Shown here: one piece after another, positions 10,240-22,046 of the stretch
How the letters are laid out: every line of letters begins with the position of its first letter
How positions within the stretch are numbered: position 1 is the stretch's first letter
The notes under the pieces: model-generated
Told to the model about the DNA's origin: nothing
What the model saw: the letters and a program-made list of their open reading frames with translations, nothing else
Database searches by the model: none
Source of the DNA: Hoeflea marina
Lineage (GTDB): Bacteria; Pseudomonadota; Alphaproteobacteria; Rhizobiales; Rhizobiaceae
Assembly: GCF_003182275.1 (NCBI RefSeq)
Contig: NZ_QGTR01000003.1
Coordinates: 372,001-436,000 of the forward strand
Length of the DNA: 64,000 nt
Direction: 5' to 3'
Program-made: the position numbers and the translations under genes

Positions 10240-12954
10240 TCACAAGGAGCGTGTGATGTGCTCGACGCGGAAACACTCGATGACATCGCCTGCGCGGATG
10301 TCCTCGTAGTTTTCGAACGCCATGCCGCACTCCTGGCCGCCATGAACCTCGGAGACTTCGTCCTTGAAGCGCTTGAGGGTCTTGAGCTTGCCTTCGTGAA
10401 TGACGACATCGTTGCGGATCAGGCGAACGCCAGCGCCGCGCTCAACCTTGCCTTCGGTGACACGGCAACCGGCGACCTTGCCGACCTTCGTGATCGAGAA
10501 GACCTCGAGGATCTCGGCGTTGCCGAGGAAGGTTTCCCGACGCTCCGGAGACAGCAGGCCCGACATTGCCGCCTTCACGTCATCGACGAGATTGTAGATG
10601 ATGTTGTAGTAGCGGATCTCGACGCCGTCGCGCTCGGCCGCGTCGCGTGCCTGCTTGTTGGCGCGGACGTTGAAGCCGATGATGGCCGCCCCCGATGCTT
10701 CCGCAAGCGAGATGTCGGACTCGGTGATGGCGCCGGCACCGGAATGGATGATCCGGGCCCGGACCTCGTCCGTCGACAGCTTGTCGATGGCGCCGGCGAT
10801 GGCTTCGATGGAGCCCTGAACGTCACCCTTGATGAGCAGCGGAAACTCCTTGACGCCGGAAGCCGACAACTGGGTCATCATCTGCTCGAGCGAACCGCGC
10901 GAACCGCTCTGGCGGGCCACGGCCTTGTCACGCGACAGGCGCTGGCGGTATTCGGCGATCTCACGGGCACGGGCGTCGGTCTCGACCACCGCGAAGCGGT
11001 CGCCAGCCTGCGGCGTGCCCTGAAGCCCGAGGATCTCCACCGGGAAGGCGGGACCTGCGTGATCCACCGGTTCGCCGCGATCGTTGAGCAGCGCCCGAAC
11101 GCGGCCCCACTGGTCTCCGGCGACGATGATGGCGCCGGGACGCAGAGTGCCGGTCTGCACCAGCACCGTGGCCACGGGACCGCGGCCGCGGTCGAGCTTG
11201 GCCTCGATGACCACGCCTTCGGCCGTGCGGTCCGGATTGGCCTTGAGGTCGAGCACTTCAGCCTGCAGCAGGATGGCATCAAGCAGCTTGTCGAGGTTGA
11301 TGTTCTTGAGCGCCGAAACCTCGACGTCGAGGACTTCGCCACCCATGCTTTCGACGAAGACCTCATGCTGCAGAAGGCCGTTGCGGACCTTCTGGGCGTC
11401 GGCCGAGGGCTTGTCGATCTTGTTGATGGCCACGATGATCGGCACGCCGGCCGCCTTGGCGTGGTTGATGGATTCCACCGTCTGCGGCATGACCGAGTCG
11501 TCGGCCGCGACCACCAGGATGGCGATGTCGGTGGCCTGGGCACCGCGAGCGCGCATGGCGGTAAAGGCGGCGTGGCCGGGCGTGTCGATGAAGGTGATCT
11601 TGTGACCATTCTTCTCCACCTGGTAGGCGCCGATGTGCTGGGTGATGCCGCCAGCCTCGCCGGAGACGACATTGGCGTTGCGGATGGCGTCGAGCAACGA
11701 GGTCTTGCCGTGGTCGACATGGCCCATGATGGTGACCACCGGGGGACGCGACTTGAGCTCACCGGCCTCGTCGGAGACATTGAAGATCCCGAGCTCGATG
11801 TCGGATTCGGAGACGCGCTTGACGGTGTGGCCGAATTCGACCGCGATCAGTTCGGCCAGGTCCGCATCGATGATGTCGCCGGGCTTCATCATCTGCCCTT
11901 CCTTCATCAGGAACTTGATCACATCCACAGAGCGTTCGGCCATGCGCTGCGAGAGTTCCTGGATGGTGATGGTCTCGGGCAGGATCACTTCACGCATTAC
12001 CTTTTCGCGGGTCTCCTGCATCGAGGAGCGGCGCATCTTTTCCTGGCGACGGCGCATGGCCGAGAGCGAGCGCCCGCGGGCATTGCCATCGTCGTTGAGG
12101 GCCGCGGTCAGCGTCAGCTTGCCGCGGCGGCGATCTTCCTCGGTCTTGGCCCGAGCCGGCTTGGCGGGTTCCGGGCGAACCACCTTGGCTCCGGGGCGGC
12201 CGGGGCCGCCGGAGCGGGCTGCAGGCTCTTCCTCTGCCTGGTGACGGCGCGAGCGCACCACTTCGCCGGTGATCGGCTTGGTGATTTCGGCAGCTGCGGC
12301 CGCATCGGCGATGGCCTTGGGGCTGAGTTCCTCGACCGGGGCGCGGGGCGGACGTGCCGCCTCTTCCTTGGCCAGGCGCGCGTCCTCGATTGCCTGGAGG
12401 CGATCGGCCTCCGCCTTCTCCTCGGCGCGGATCTTGTCTTCCTCGGCGCGACGGGCGGCGGCGATGACGGCCTGCTTGGCCTCCTCGACATCGCGAACCC
12501 TCGAATCCTGCAGCGCACGGCGGCGCGCATCGATCTCGTTGGGCGAGAGCTGGTTGAGAACGACACCCATGCGCGGCGGCGGAGCCGAAGAGGCGCGCGG
12601 CGACGGAGCAGGCGCGGGACGCTGCGGGGCGGCAGGACGCGACGGAACGGCAGGACGGGCGGGTGCGGCCGGACTGGACGGCGCAGGCGCAGCCGTGCGG
12701 GCCGGTTCGGCAGCGCGCTCGGGCGTCGAAGTCGTGGAGACGGGCGGGCGCGGCGCCAGGTTGACCGGCGCGGGCGCCGGCTTCTCGTCCTCGGGACGCG
12801 TGAGGCGGCGCTTGCGCGTCTCCACCACCACGGCCTTGGTGCGACCCCGGCCCATCTCCTGCCGAACCACGCCCTGCTCGATGGAAGGACGCTTCAGCGT
12901 GAAGGTCTTCTTGCCGGTTTCACCGATTGTCTTGTCGTCTTTGCTATCGCTCAT
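10240..12954 (-). CDS. infB: Translation initiation factor IF-2
   Basis: A 904-aa GTPase that brings initiator fMet-tRNA to the 30S subunit and promotes 50S joining. The first about 320 residues are a low-complexity Ala/Pro/Arg/Glu-rich region beginning with the small IF2 N-terminal domain. The G domain has [14 protein letters not shown] (G1), DTPGH (G3) and NKID (G4). Domains II, III and the C-terminal initiator-tRNA domain follow, ending [22 protein letters not shown]. The start ATG at 12954 (MSDSKDD) was chosen over the upstream in-frame codon at 12996 because it gives the family's usual beginning. It lies between ylxR and rbfA. Confidence 0.98.
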   Translation of the reverse strand: MSDSKDDKTIGETGKKTFTLKRPSIEQGVVRQEMGRGRTKAVVVETRKRRLTRPEDEKPAPAPVNLAPRPPVSTTSTPERAAEPARTAAPAPSSPAAPARPAVPSRPAAPQRPAPAPSPRASSAPPPRMGVVLNQLSPNEIDARRRALQDSRVRDVEEAKQAVIAAARRAEEDKIRAEEKAEADRLQAIEDARLAKEEAARPPRAPVEELSPKAIADAAAAAEITKPITGEVVRSRRHQAEEEPAARSGGPGRPGAKVVRPEPAKPARAKTEEDRRRGKLTLTAALNDDGNARGRSLSAMRRRQEKMRRSSMQETREKVMREVILPETITIQELSQRMAERSVDVIKFLMKEGQMMKPGDIIDADLAELIAVEFGHTVKRVSESDIELGIFNVSDEAGELKSRPPVVTIMGHVDHGKTSLLDAIRNANVVSGEAGGITQHIGAYQVEKNGHKITFIDTPGHAAFTAMRARGAQATDIAILVVAADDSVMPQTVESINHAKAAGVPIIVAINKIDKPSADAQKVRNGLLQHEVFVESMGGEVLDVEVSALKNINLDKLLDAILLQAEVLDLKANPDRTAEGVVIEAKLDRGRGPVATVLVQTGTLRPGAIIVAGDQWGRVRALLNDRGEPVDHAGPAFPVEILGLQGTPQAGDRFAVVETDARAREIAEYRQRLSRDKAVARQSGSRGSLEQMMTQLSASGVKEFPLLIKGDVQGSIEAIAGAIDKLSTDEVRARIIHSGAGAITESDISLAEASGAAIIGFNVRANKQARDAAERDGVEIRYYNIIYNLVDDVKAAMSGLLSPERRETFLGNAEILEVFSITKVGKVAGCRVTEGKVERGAGVRLIRNDVVIHEGKLKTLKRFKDEVSEVHGGQECGMAFENYEDIRAGDVIECFRVEHITRSL

Positions 12955-13042
12955 TCCGTATCCGTTTCCCTGGATCAGCCGCTTTTGCAGCGCCAATCCT
13001 TCTCATGTCCGGCCAGACCTGGGCATGGCCACCCGCGTCTCT

Positions 13043-13666
13043 TCAAGTCCCGACCAGCGGGACATCTCTGTAGCGCGCAAGCGTCTTTGCGCGCTTCACT
13101 ACACCTTCACCGGCCTGCCCTGCAAGCGCGACAGCATGGATAAACGCCGCTTCGCCCAATGCATGGTCCAATTCCTGGGCTGTAAACGGCCTGAAGACCG
13201 GAATCTCCGGTTCTTCCATTCCTCTGGCGCGCGCCGTGATGGCCTGGCGCAATTTTCTGACCCCGTCGTCGGCGGCGTCGGAGGCGTGAAACACCGCCAG
13301 CGCCTCTCCCGACCGGATCGATGCGTCCGCCTTGGTCGAGCCCTTGATGAACTGCCCCGACTTGCGGGCCATGTTCATCATGCCGATCAGGCTTTCAGAC
13401 AGCAAACGGTCGATCAGGGAACCCAGGTCCGGGTCCACTTGTACCGCATCCTTGAGGGCGCGCGCAAACAACTTGCGCTTCACCGCCTCATCAACCTTGC
13501 TCCGTTCCGCCGTCACCCAGCAACCGCGGCCCGGAAGGACCTGGCGCAGGTCCGGGACCAGCGCCCCGTCGGGACCTACCACAAACCGGATCAATCCATC
13601 CGGTTTGTCCCTGTCGCGGGTGACAATGCACATGCGGTCGTTCACGGGCTCGATCCTGACCTTCAT
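13043..13666 (-). CDS. ylxR: YlxR (DUF448) RNA-binding protein fused to an L7Ae-like domain
   Basis: A 207-aa protein whose first about 85 residues match YlxR: CIVTRDRDKPDGLIRFVV and the signature PGRGCWVTAERS. YlxR proteins bind RNA and are encoded between nusA and infB. Residues about 90-190 (LIGMMNMARKSGQFIKGSTKADASIRSGEALAVFHASDAADDG) resemble ribosomal protein L7Ae/YlxQ, so the YlxR and YlxQ genes of Firmicutes appear as one fusion here. It starts 23 nt after nusA. A role in ribosome assembly or RNase P regulation is inferred from the family only. Confidence 0.92.
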   Translation of the reverse strand: MKVRIEPVNDRMCIVTRDRDKPDGLIRFVVGPDGALVPDLRQVLPGRGCWVTAERSKVDEAVKRKLFARALKDAVQVDPDLGSLIDRLLSESLIGMMNMARKSGQFIKGSTKADASIRSGEALAVFHASDAADDGVRKLRQAITARARGMEEPEIPVFRPFTAQELDHALGEAAFIHAVALAGQAGEGVVKRAKTLARYRDVPLVGT

Positions 13667-13689
13667 GTCGCGCCTCAGGGCCGCAGCCC

Positions 13690-15324
13690 TCAGGCCTCTC
13701 CGTCCACCGTCTCTGCGGCTTCCGCGTCGATTGCGTCCTCGTCCTCGCCGGTCTCGACCATCAGATCCTCGACTTCGTCGGCGGTGATCCAGCCTACCGC
13801 GACGCGGGCATTGAGGATCATCACTTCCGCGTCGGCACGCGACAGGTCGAGCTTGGAGAACAGCCCCTCGAAGCGCTTGGTCTCGCCGTCCTTGCGTTCG
13901 GTCCAGCCGATGAGGTCATCGACGGCGCAGCCGGCGAAGTCCTCAAGCGTCTTGATGCCGTCCTCGCCGAGCGCCACCATCATCGCGGTGGTCATGCCGT
14001 CGATCGACCGCAGCTCATCGCTGACGCCGAGCTCGACGCGCTTGGCATCCAGTTCCGCTTCGGCCTTCTCGAGATATTCGCGTGCCCGGGTCTGCAACTC
14101 GGAAGCCGTGTCTTCGTCGAAACCTTCGATCGAGGTGATTTCCTGGAGGTCGACATAGGCGACTTCCTCGACCTGACTGAAGCCTTCCGAAGCCAATACC
14201 TGGCCAACCATCTCGTCAACGTCAAGGGCTTCCATGAACAGCGCGGTGCGCTCGTTGAATTCCTTCTGGCGGCGCTGGCTTTCTTCCTCTTCCGTCAGGA
14301 TGTCGATGTCCCAGCCGGTGAGCTGCGAGGCGAGGCGGACATTCTGGCCGCGGCGGCCGATGGCCAGCGACAGCTGTTCGTCGGGAACCACCACCTCGAT
14401 GCGTTCCGCATCCTCGTCCAGCACCACCTTGGTGACTTCCGCCGGCTGCAGCGCGTTGACGATGAAGGTGGCCGGCGAGGGCGACCACGGAATGATGTCG
14501 ATCTTCTCGCCCTGCAGTTCGCCGACGACGGCCTGGACGCGGCTGCCGCGCATGCCGACGCAGGCGCCGACCGGATCGATCGAGGAATCGTTGGAAATGA
14601 CGGCGATCTTGGCGCGCGAACCCGGGTCGCGGGCGACCGAGCGGATCTCGATGATGCCGTCATAGATCTCGGGCACTTCCATCGTGAACAGCTTGACCAT
14701 GAACTGCGGATGGGTGCGCGACAGGAAAATCTGCGGGCCGCGCTGTTCGCGGCGAACGTCGTAGACATAGGCGCGGACCCGGTCGCCGTAGCGGAAGGCT
14801 TCGCGCGGAATGGTCTCGTCGCGGCGGATGATGCCTTCACCGCGACCGAGGTCGACGATGACGTTGCCGTATTCGACCCGCTTGACGGTGCCGTTGACGA
14901 TCTCGCCGATACGGTCCTTGAATTCGTCGAACTGTCGGTCACGCTCGGCCTCGCGCACCTTCTGCACGATCACCTGCTTGGCGGACTGGGCGGCGATGCG
15001 GCCGAAATCCATCGGCGGCAGCGGATCGGCAATGAAATCTCCAAGCTGGGCGTCGGGATTGCGATCGCGTGCCAGCGCCAGCGGGATCTGCAGCGAATAG
15101 TCCTCGGCGTGATCGACGACCTCCAGAAGGCGCTGGAGGCGGATCTCGCCGGTCTTGGAATTGATGTCGGCGCGGATGTTGGACTCGGAGCCGTATCGCG
15201 AGCGGGCAGCCTTCTGGATCGCATCCGCCATGGCGGCGATGACGATCTCGCGGTCGATGCTCTTCTCGCGGGCGACCGCATCGGCGATCTGCAGAAGTTC
15301 GAGCCTGTTTGCACTGACTGCCAT
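13690..15324 (-). CDS. nusA: Transcription termination/antitermination factor NusA
   Basis: A 544-aa protein that binds RNA polymerase and modulates pausing, Rho-dependent and intrinsic termination, and rRNA antitermination. In order it shows an N-terminal polymerase-binding domain, an S1 domain (residues about 135-200), two KH domains ([22 protein letters not shown], then [21 protein letters not shown]) and a C-terminal acidic repeat region with two helix-hairpin-helix-like copies. The last about 40 residues are very acidic. The start at 15324 ([21 protein letters not shown]) is standard. It is the second gene of the rimP-nusA-ylxR-infB operon. Confidence 0.98.
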   Translation of the reverse strand: MAVSANRLELLQIADAVAREKSIDREIVIAAMADAIQKAARSRYGSESNIRADINSKTGEIRLQRLLEVVDHAEDYSLQIPLALARDRNPDAQLGDFIADPLPPMDFGRIAAQSAKQVIVQKVREAERDRQFDEFKDRIGEIVNGTVKRVEYGNVIVDLGRGEGIIRRDETIPREAFRYGDRVRAYVYDVRREQRGPQIFLSRTHPQFMVKLFTMEVPEIYDGIIEIRSVARDPGSRAKIAVISNDSSIDPVGACVGMRGSRVQAVVGELQGEKIDIIPWSPSPATFIVNALQPAEVTKVVLDEDAERIEVVVPDEQLSLAIGRRGQNVRLASQLTGWDIDILTEEEESQRRQKEFNERTALFMEALDVDEMVGQVLASEGFSQVEEVAYVDLQEITSIEGFDEDTASELQTRAREYLEKAEAELDAKRVELGVSDELRSIDGMTTAMMVALGEDGIKTLEDFAGCAVDDLIGWTERKDGETKRFEGLFSKLDLSRADAEVMILNARVAVGWITADEVEDLMVETGEDEDAIDAEAAETVDGEA

Positions 15325-15438
15325 GACTTTCTCCGTTCAATGGGCCCGCATCGCAGGCCGCTTCCGTTCGTGATCGCTGCCGAAGCAGGCATTGGGTTGA
15401 TCCGCCCGAGCACCTCGCGGGGCGCGGCTGCGGCTGTC

Positions 15439-16065
15439 TCACTCCGATTCGGTGTCGTCGTCCTCGACGTCGATCTCGGGATCGTTCTCGTTGGCCGCAG
15501 CGCGCGCCGCCTTGTCGGCCCTGAGCGATTCGCGGATCAGATCGTCCGTCAGCACCAGCTTGGCTTCCGCGAGCGCGGCAAAGGGAATCTCAGACCTGCT
15601 GTCCTCGCCGTAGGCGGGCTGGTCACGCTCGATGACGAACCCGGCCTCGGTGAGATCGCGTATGAACCCGCGATACCGCTTGCGGCCATTGACCAGCACC
15701 GACGTGTCGCAGCGAACCAGATGCCCCTGCCAGCGTTCGAAATCTGTCCGTCTCACCAGCGGACGATCGATGCCCGGCGACGAGATCTCCAGATGGTACT
15801 GCTTCTCCACCGGGTCTTCGACATCCAGCACCGGCGACAGCGCCCGCGAAACGGCTTCGCAGTCAGCCACATTCATGCTGCCGTCGCTGCGCTCGGCCAT
15901 GATCTGCAGCGTCAGGCCATTTTGCCCCGACAACAGCACGCGCACAAGCCGAAAACCGATGCTCTCGATCACGGGCTCGACGATGGCGGCAATGCGCGCG
16001 TCGATGCCGGTCTCGCAGATCAGCCGCGGTTCAGTCTCTGTGGATTCGGTGTCATGGTCAGTCAT
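15439..16065 (-). CDS. rimP: Ribosome maturation factor RimP
   Basis: A 208-aa protein needed for late 30S assembly. The N-terminal alpha/beta domain carries [15 protein letters not shown] and [22 protein letters not shown]. The conserved [14 protein letters not shown] precedes the SH3-like C-terminal domain. The acidic tail (about the last 30 residues) is common in Alphaproteobacteria. It opens the nusA operon: the next gene on the same strand is nusA, 114 nt on. The upstream 389-nt gap on its 5' side contains the terminator of the preceding trmB transcript, so the operon promoter probably lies between 16066 and 16300. Confidence 0.96.
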   Translation of the reverse strand: MTDHDTESTETEPRLICETGIDARIAAIVEPVIESIGFRLVRVLLSGQNGLTLQIMAERSDGSMNVADCEAVSRALSPVLDVEDPVEKQYHLEISSPGIDRPLVRRTDFERWQGHLVRCDTSVLVNGRKRYRGFIRDLTEAGFVIERDQPAYGEDSRSEIPFAALAEAKLVLTDDLIRESLRADKAARAAANENDPEIDVEDDDTESE

Positions 16066-16454
16066 CGGTCATCCGTCTAATGGCGAAGCCGGAACCGGTC
16101 TGCATTTCAAGATCCGCAGGGCATGGTCCAGGCTGTTGAAGTGTCGCATGCGCCCGGCGAACCCGGCTGGCCGACCCTCGCTGGACCGGCAATCGCGCAC
16201 CGCAAGGGCGGCAGGCGTATCGGCCGGCGTCATCGGGTCGGCGCATGCACGTTACGGCCACCGGCTGTCGATGGACCATTACGCTCACTGGCATGAGACC
16301 GGCAACAAAAAAGAGCGGGTCCGGGTGGGCCCACTCTTGTTCATGACGATCAAGAATTTGGACTTGTCTTAACCTGTTTTCCGGCAGGGCGCAAGACAAT
16401 AGCATCGGCGCGCCGGGCCGCGGCACGGGCATCGCTCCGGCGCCCGTGGACGGC
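16066..16454. other. trmB-rimP intergenic region
   Basis: 389 nt between trmB and rimP, both on the minus strand. It holds the trmB terminator (16305-16338) and, by position, the promoter of the rimP-nusA-infB operon. Minus-strand reading frames here have no family resemblance. I could not identify promoter hexamers with confidence. Confidence 0.5.
16305..16338 (-). terminator. Intrinsic terminator after metK-trmB
   Basis: A 9-bp stem (16311-16319 with 16330-16338, one G-T pair) around a 10-nt loop. In the minus-strand direction it is followed by a run of T residues (AAAAAA at 16307-16312 on the plus strand). It lies about 117 nt past the trmB stop and separates that transcript from the rimP operon. 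Confidence 0.85.
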
Positions 16455-17159
16455 TCAGCCGGCGCGGACGAAGGTCAGATAGGTTCCCCGGCGCCCTTCC
16501 CGGAAGGCCTTCGCCTCGTAGCGGGTGCCGGGCCATCCGTCCCAGGGCAGGCGCCAGTCATCGGCCTGGCTGGCAGGCCAGTCAAACAGCGGATGGGCGA
16601 TGACCTGGGCCAGCGTCCAGTTGACATAGGTGTCGATGTCGGAGGCAAAGCAGAACAGGCCGCCGGGCTTGAGAACCCGTGCGAACCGGTCGAGGTTCAC
16701 GGTGGAGACGAAGCGGCGCTTCCAGTGCTTCTTCTTCGGCCAGGGATCGGGATAGAGCAGATCGATCCGGTCCAGGCAGGCGTCCGGAAGCCAGTCCAGC
16801 ACGCGCGTGGCGTCATCATCGTAGACCCGGATGTTCTCCAGTCCCTGCTCGACGCCGGCGGCCAGCATCTTGGCCATCGAATTGATGAAGGGCTCGACGC
16901 CGATGAAACCGGTGTCGCGGAACCGTGCGGCACGGGCCAGCAGATGCTCGCCGCCACCGAAGCCGATTTCCAGCCGCCGCGACGTCACCGGAACCGACCA
17001 TAGCCCGTCCAGTGGCTGCGGCGCCGGACGGCCTAGATCAAGCAGCCGCGCGGGCAGGACCGACGCCAGCGCTTCCGCCTGCGGCGCGCTCAGGGTCTTG
17101 CCGCTGCGACGGCCGTAGAAGGCTTCCGTCGCCCTGCTTCTGCGGGGTTCTGCGTTCAT
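16455..17159 (-). CDS. trmB: tRNA (guanine-N7-)-methyltransferase
   Basis: A 234-aa SAM-dependent enzyme that forms m7G46 in the variable loop of tRNAs. Motif I is [14 protein letters not shown], and the family-specific [18 protein letters not shown] carries the proposed catalytic Asp. The C-terminal [13 protein letters not shown] is typical. The N-terminal basic segment ([15 protein letters not shown]) is usual in alphaproteobacterial members. The gene follows metK by 28 nt, so the SAM synthase and a SAM-using enzyme share a transcript that ends at the terminator near 16320. Confidence 0.96.
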   Translation of the reverse strand: MNAEPRRSRATEAFYGRRSGKTLSAPQAEALASVLPARLLDLGRPAPQPLDGLWSVPVTSRRLEIGFGGGEHLLARAARFRDTGFIGVEPFINSMAKMLAAGVEQGLENIRVYDDDATRVLDWLPDACLDRIDLLYPDPWPKKKHWKRRFVSTVNLDRFARVLKPGGLFCFASDIDTYVNWTLAQVIAHPLFDWPASQADDWRLPWDGWPGTRYEAKAFREGRRGTYLTFVRAG

Positions 17160-17187
17160 GGTGCTGTCCGTGCCTGGCGTCCGGTGA

Positions 17188-18429
<1,242 letters not shown>

Positions 18430-18500
18430 GGCGGGCTCCATCACAGGTCAAGGTGCAGCCTGTTTAGTGGCAACGCACATTTCTGACAAGGTTAGAACGA

Positions 18501-18520
18501 CATAAATATATCTTGATATG
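18501..18520. promoter_or_regulatory. Candidate operator upstream of metK
   Basis: An isolated AT-rich imperfect inverted repeat, CATAAATATA-TCTTGATATG, lies about 72 nt upstream of the metK start in otherwise GC-rich DNA. From memory it resembles operators of the ArsR-family SAM/SAH-responsive regulators (SahR type) found upstream of methionine-cycle genes in Alphaproteobacteria. The regulator gene itself is not in this window. The adjacent XRE gene is another possible regulator. Confidence 0.4.
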
Positions 18521-18617
18521 ATCGGGAATGCGAACCGATCCCGGCGCAGGCGACACCGCCCCCGGCCGGCAACCGGCTGCCTGCCCCCATCGGAAACCGC
18601 AGCCGGTTCTGATCGGT

Positions 18618-19037
18618 CTATTCGGCCTCGCTTTCGGACGCCAGAGCCTTGACCAGATCCACCAGCTTGCGGCGAACCTTCGGGTCGGAGATCTTGACAA
18701 AAGCGCGATTGAGCTGAAGGCCTTCCGAAGAAGACAGGAAATCAACGACATAGTTGGATGAATGGGCTTCCGAGGCGCCGGGCTGGCCCGTGGAAGGGTC
18801 ACCGGGGGCGTCTTCAAAGAAGAAGGAAACAGGGACGTTCAAAATGGTCGATATGTTCTGAAGGCGGCTTGCGCCGACCCGGTTGGTGCCTTTTTCGTAT
18901 TTCTGGATTTGCTGAAAAGTGATGCCCAGCGATTCCCCCAGCTTTTCCTGGCTCATCCCCAGCATGGTGCGCCGCAAGCGGATCCGGCTGCCCACATGTA
19001 TATCGATGGGGTTTGGCTTTTTCTTGTTTTCAATCAT
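18618..19037 (-). CDS. XRE-family helix-turn-helix transcriptional regulator
   Basis: A 139-aa DNA-binding protein. Residues about 14-70 form a Cro/CI-type HTH (GSRIRLRRTMLGMSQEKLGESLGITFQQIQKYEKG can be traced as helices 1-4). The C-terminal half (about 75-139) is a small helical domain with no known ligand-binding motif. It belongs to a group widely conserved in Rhizobiales and found next to metK and lnt. Target genes are not known from sequence. It is read toward metK with a 188-nt gap, so separate promoters are likely. Confidence 0.9.
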   Translation of the reverse strand: MIENKKKPNPIDIHVGSRIRLRRTMLGMSQEKLGESLGITFQQIQKYEKGTNRVGASRLQNISTILNVPVSFFFEDAPGDPSTGQPGASEAHSSNYVVDFLSSSEGLQLNRAFVKISDPKVRRKLVDLVKALASESEAE

Positions 19038-19188
19038 AATCTTTACCTAACAAGAGCGCGACGCGCATGGCTGAACAAGATCCCGTCCTGCGTCTGGCTT
19101 CGGCAGCCACTTCAACTACCGACAATACAATCACGGCTCACGGGATGCGGGTTGACAATTACAACTATGCGATTTTAGGGGTTTTGCG

Positions 19189-20790
19189 TCAATCAGCATG
19201 GCGCCAATTACCCATGCGAGCCCCCCCGCCAAAAAACACCAAGACAGCGAAAAGCAGCCAGAAGTAGTGGGACGTGTTTTTCTGCACGAAGAATTTATCA
19301 CGAGCCCGCGGTAAATCAACATCCAGTATGCCCTGCTCTCCCAACGCCATAGCGGCGACAAACCGGCCTTCCGAATCGATGACGGCGGAAATGCCGTTGT
19401 TGGCCGCTCGCACAAGTGGCGTGCGACGTTCCACCGCACGCAACTGGGCCTGCCGCAGGTGCTGGTAGGGACCCGGCGTCATTCCGTACCAGGCGTCATT
19501 GGTCACATTGAGCATGAGATCACCGCTGGAACCGCCGATCTGCGCCATGTCGGGGAAGATCGCCTCGTAGCAGATCAGCGGAAGCGCGGTGATCCCGCCC
19601 GGCAGGGTCAGCATCGACCGGTGCTCGGCGGCGGAAAAGCCGCCGAAGGTTTCCGCCAGCGGCGCAAGCCCAATCCGGCCGAACCAGGATTCAAAGGGCA
19701 GATACTCGCCGAACGGCACCAGGTGGGCCTTGTCGGCGGCGGCGATGATCTCGCCCTCGTCGTCGATCACATAGATGGAGTTGTAGTAGCGCGATGCCGT
19801 GCCGCCCTGCCCCGCTTCCACCCGCACTGCGCCGGTGATCAGCGTCTGGCCGACCTGGAGCACGTCGGCGATGCGGGCCAGCGCGCCCGGATTGTCGGTA
19901 AGCAGGAACGGCAAGGCCGTCTCGGGCCAGACGATGTAGGTCGGGCGGCGGCTCTCGGTGAGCGGCGGGCGGGCGGTGAGCTCCAGCAGCCGGGCGAAAT
20001 TGCGCTCGCGCTCGGCGGAATCCCATTTCGCCGACTGGTCTATCGCCGGCTGAACCAGGCGGATGACCGGGTCGGTGGCGACGGCCGCCGTCGGGCGGGC
20101 GATATCAAGCGCATGCCATCCATAGCCGAGATGGGAGACAAACAGCGCCAGGGCCAGCAGCAGGCCGGGCACGGCGCCGCGCCGCGTGCCGACCAAAGCG
20201 GGCGCGCTGAAAACGAAGACAGCCAGCATCGTCATGCAGCCAAGGCCCACGACCGCGGCGGACTGCATCATCAGCGGCACCGGCATGGCCGTGTAGCCGA
20301 TCTCGTTCCACGGAAAGCCGGTGAACAGGACGCCGCGGGCGTACTCAGCCAGCCCGAAGCCGGCGGCCAGAGCCGCGGTGCGACCGACACCGTCGGACCA
20401 GATCATCCGCGCGAACGCGGCCGCGAATCCGTAGAACAGCGCGAGAACCGCAGGCAGCCCGAATACAGCCAGCGGCAGCGCCCAGACGGCACCGGTGCCA
20501 TCGACGAGGAGTGCATTGCCAAGCCACCAGAGGCCGGCGGTGAAATAGCCGAAACCGAACCACCAGCCGGTGGCGAAGGCCGGGCGCAGGCGCCCGATGA
20601 AACCCGCCTCGGCATTGCCGCTGGCGCCGTCGAGAAGCCAGACAAGAACCGGCATGGAGACGAACATGACCGCGAAGAAGTTGAAAGGCGGCAGCGCCAG
20701 GACAGCGAGCCCGCCGGCGAGAAGCGACAGCAGTGCCCGCTTGATGCCCCAGACAAGCATGATTTTCTCGGCCAGCCGTTCCAACGCCAT
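19189..20790 (-). CDS. lnt: Apolipoprotein N-acyltransferase
   Basis: A 533-aa inner-membrane enzyme that adds the third acyl chain to lipoproteins. The N-terminal half has about seven hydrophobic segments. The C-terminal nitrilase-like domain carries the catalytic triad: Glu in YIVWPETALPFLL, Lys in AADKAHLVPFGEYLPF and Cys in PLICYEAIFPD. A final membrane helix (HYFWLLFAVLVFFGGGARMG) closes the protein. The start ATG at 20790 has GGGGA upstream; a TTG 12 nt earlier is less likely. It lies between the CorC-type gene and the XRE regulator, as in related genomes. Confidence 0.96.
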   Translation of the reverse strand: MALERLAEKIMLVWGIKRALLSLLAGGLAVLALPPFNFFAVMFVSMPVLVWLLDGASGNAEAGFIGRLRPAFATGWWFGFGYFTAGLWWLGNALLVDGTGAVWALPLAVFGLPAVLALFYGFAAAFARMIWSDGVGRTAALAAGFGLAEYARGVLFTGFPWNEIGYTAMPVPLMMQSAAVVGLGCMTMLAVFVFSAPALVGTRRGAVPGLLLALALFVSHLGYGWHALDIARPTAAVATDPVIRLVQPAIDQSAKWDSAERERNFARLLELTARPPLTESRRPTYIVWPETALPFLLTDNPGALARIADVLQVGQTLITGAVRVEAGQGGTASRYYNSIYVIDDEGEIIAAADKAHLVPFGEYLPFESWFGRIGLAPLAETFGGFSAAEHRSMLTLPGGITALPLICYEAIFPDMAQIGGSSGDLMLNVTNDAWYGMTPGPYQHLRQAQLRAVERRTPLVRAANNGISAVIDSEGRFVAAMALGEQGILDVDLPRARDKFFVQKNTSHYFWLLFAVLVFFGGGARMGNWRHAD

Positions 20791-20908
20791 AGGTCCCCAC
20801 AATGCCGATGCCCTCCCGGGCGAATCAGTTGCGGCATCTTTTCAAATAATCCGCGGCTTGTCCGGTCGCGGCGCGACGATCATGCGGATGCGGGGATGAC
20901 GGCGAGCC

Positions 20909-22039
20909 TCAGGAGATCTGCTTGTCCAGATTCGCCTCGGCTCTGGCCGGTTCGGGCTCGGTGCGGGTGGTGCGGCGACGGGCGGCGGGGCGGCTGCGGA
21001 TGATTCTCACCCGCTTGACCCGGCGCGGATCGGCGTCGACCACGTGGAATTCGAACCCGGGGAGCGCCTGGACCACCTCGCCTCGGACAGGCACGCGGCC
21101 GAGTTCCGAGAAGATCAGTCCGCCGAGCGTGTCGACCTCCTCGCTGGGTTCGCGGATGTCGAAATCCGGGCCGATGGCCTCGGCCACATCCTCGAGCTCG
21201 GCCTTGGCATCGATGAGCCAGACATCCTCGCCCGACTTGACGATCAGCGTGTCCTCTTCATCGTCATGTTCGTCGGCGATGTCGCCGACCACCATTTCGA
21301 CAATGTCCTCCAGCGAAACCAGGCCATCGGTGCCGCCATACTCATCAATGACAAGGGCCATCTGGATGCGATTGGCCTGCATGCGGCTCATCAGGTCGGA
21401 GGCGTGCATCGACGCCGGCACGAACAGCACCTTGCGGACGATTCCGGATTCCTGCAGCGTCTTGGTCAGGTCCACCTTGGAGAGTTCCAGTGCCTTGAGC
21501 GGGACCTTCCGGCCGCCGCTGGCCGACGTCGTCCTGGCGGGTGCACGGGTCCGCTTGGCGCGCGCCTGCTTGGTGATCCAGGCGAGCAGATCGCGGATAT
21601 GGACCATGCCGCGCGGATCATCCAGCGTCTCGCCATAGACGGGCATGCGGGAATGGCCGGATTCCTCAAAGATCTCCAGCAGATTGCCGATGGTGGTCAG
21701 TTGGTCGACGGCCTCTATATCCGCACGCGGCACCATCAGGTCCTCGACGCGCACCTCGCGCAGGCGCATGATGTTGTGCAGCATGGCGCGTTCGGTGGCT
21801 GTGAAGGCTTCGTGCAGGTCGCCGCCCGATTGCAGCGCGTCGGTGAGATCGTCGCGCAGCGTTTCCCTGTCGGCCGGCGGAAACAGCATGCGCGTCACCC
21901 GCTGCCAGAACCCGTAGCCGTTGCGTTCCTCAGCAGGACTCTCCGGGTCGGACTGGGGACTGTCCGAGTCATCGGTGGAAGGGGCGGAAGCTGCGGCTTT
22001 CGCATCGCCGGGCAAAGCCGGGCTGTGTTCTTCGGTCAT
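20909..22039 (-). CDS. CorC/HlyC-family protein with tandem CBS domains
   Basis: A 376-aa protein without membrane segments. An acidic N-terminal linker (about 1-50) and a short helix region are followed by two CBS domains (about 110-260; LREVRVEDLMVPRADIEAV starts the first). A C-terminal CorC/HlyC domain (about 280-355) has TLGGLIFSELGRVPVRGEVVQ. CorC is linked to magnesium and cobalt efflux; some relatives are annotated as haemolysins, but that activity is not implied. The start ATG at 22039 follows the ybeY stop by 7 nt, which excludes the upstream in-frame codon at 22159. It is part of phoH-ybeY-corC-lnt. Confidence 0.92.
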   Translation of the reverse strand: MTEEHSPALPGDAKAAASAPSTDDSDSPQSDPESPAEERNGYGFWQRVTRMLFPPADRETLRDDLTDALQSGGDLHEAFTATERAMLHNIMRLREVRVEDLMVPRADIEAVDQLTTIGNLLEIFEESGHSRMPVYGETLDDPRGMVHIRDLLAWITKQARAKRTRAPARTTSASGGRKVPLKALELSKVDLTKTLQESGIVRKVLFVPASMHASDLMSRMQANRIQMALVIDEYGGTDGLVSLEDIVEMVVGDIADEHDDEEDTLIVKSGEDVWLIDAKAELEDVAEAIGPDFDIREPSEEVDTLGGLIFSELGRVPVRGEVVQALPGFEFHVVDADPRRVKRVRIIRSRPAARRRTTRTEPEPARAEANLDKQIS

Positions 22040-22046
22040 TGTCACT

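Noticed and set aside
18430-18617. SAM-II or other SAM riboswitch upstream of metK
   Set aside because: I did not find the conserved pseudoknot strings or a convincing stem with the expected loop. An operator is a better reading, and only a covariance search could overturn this.
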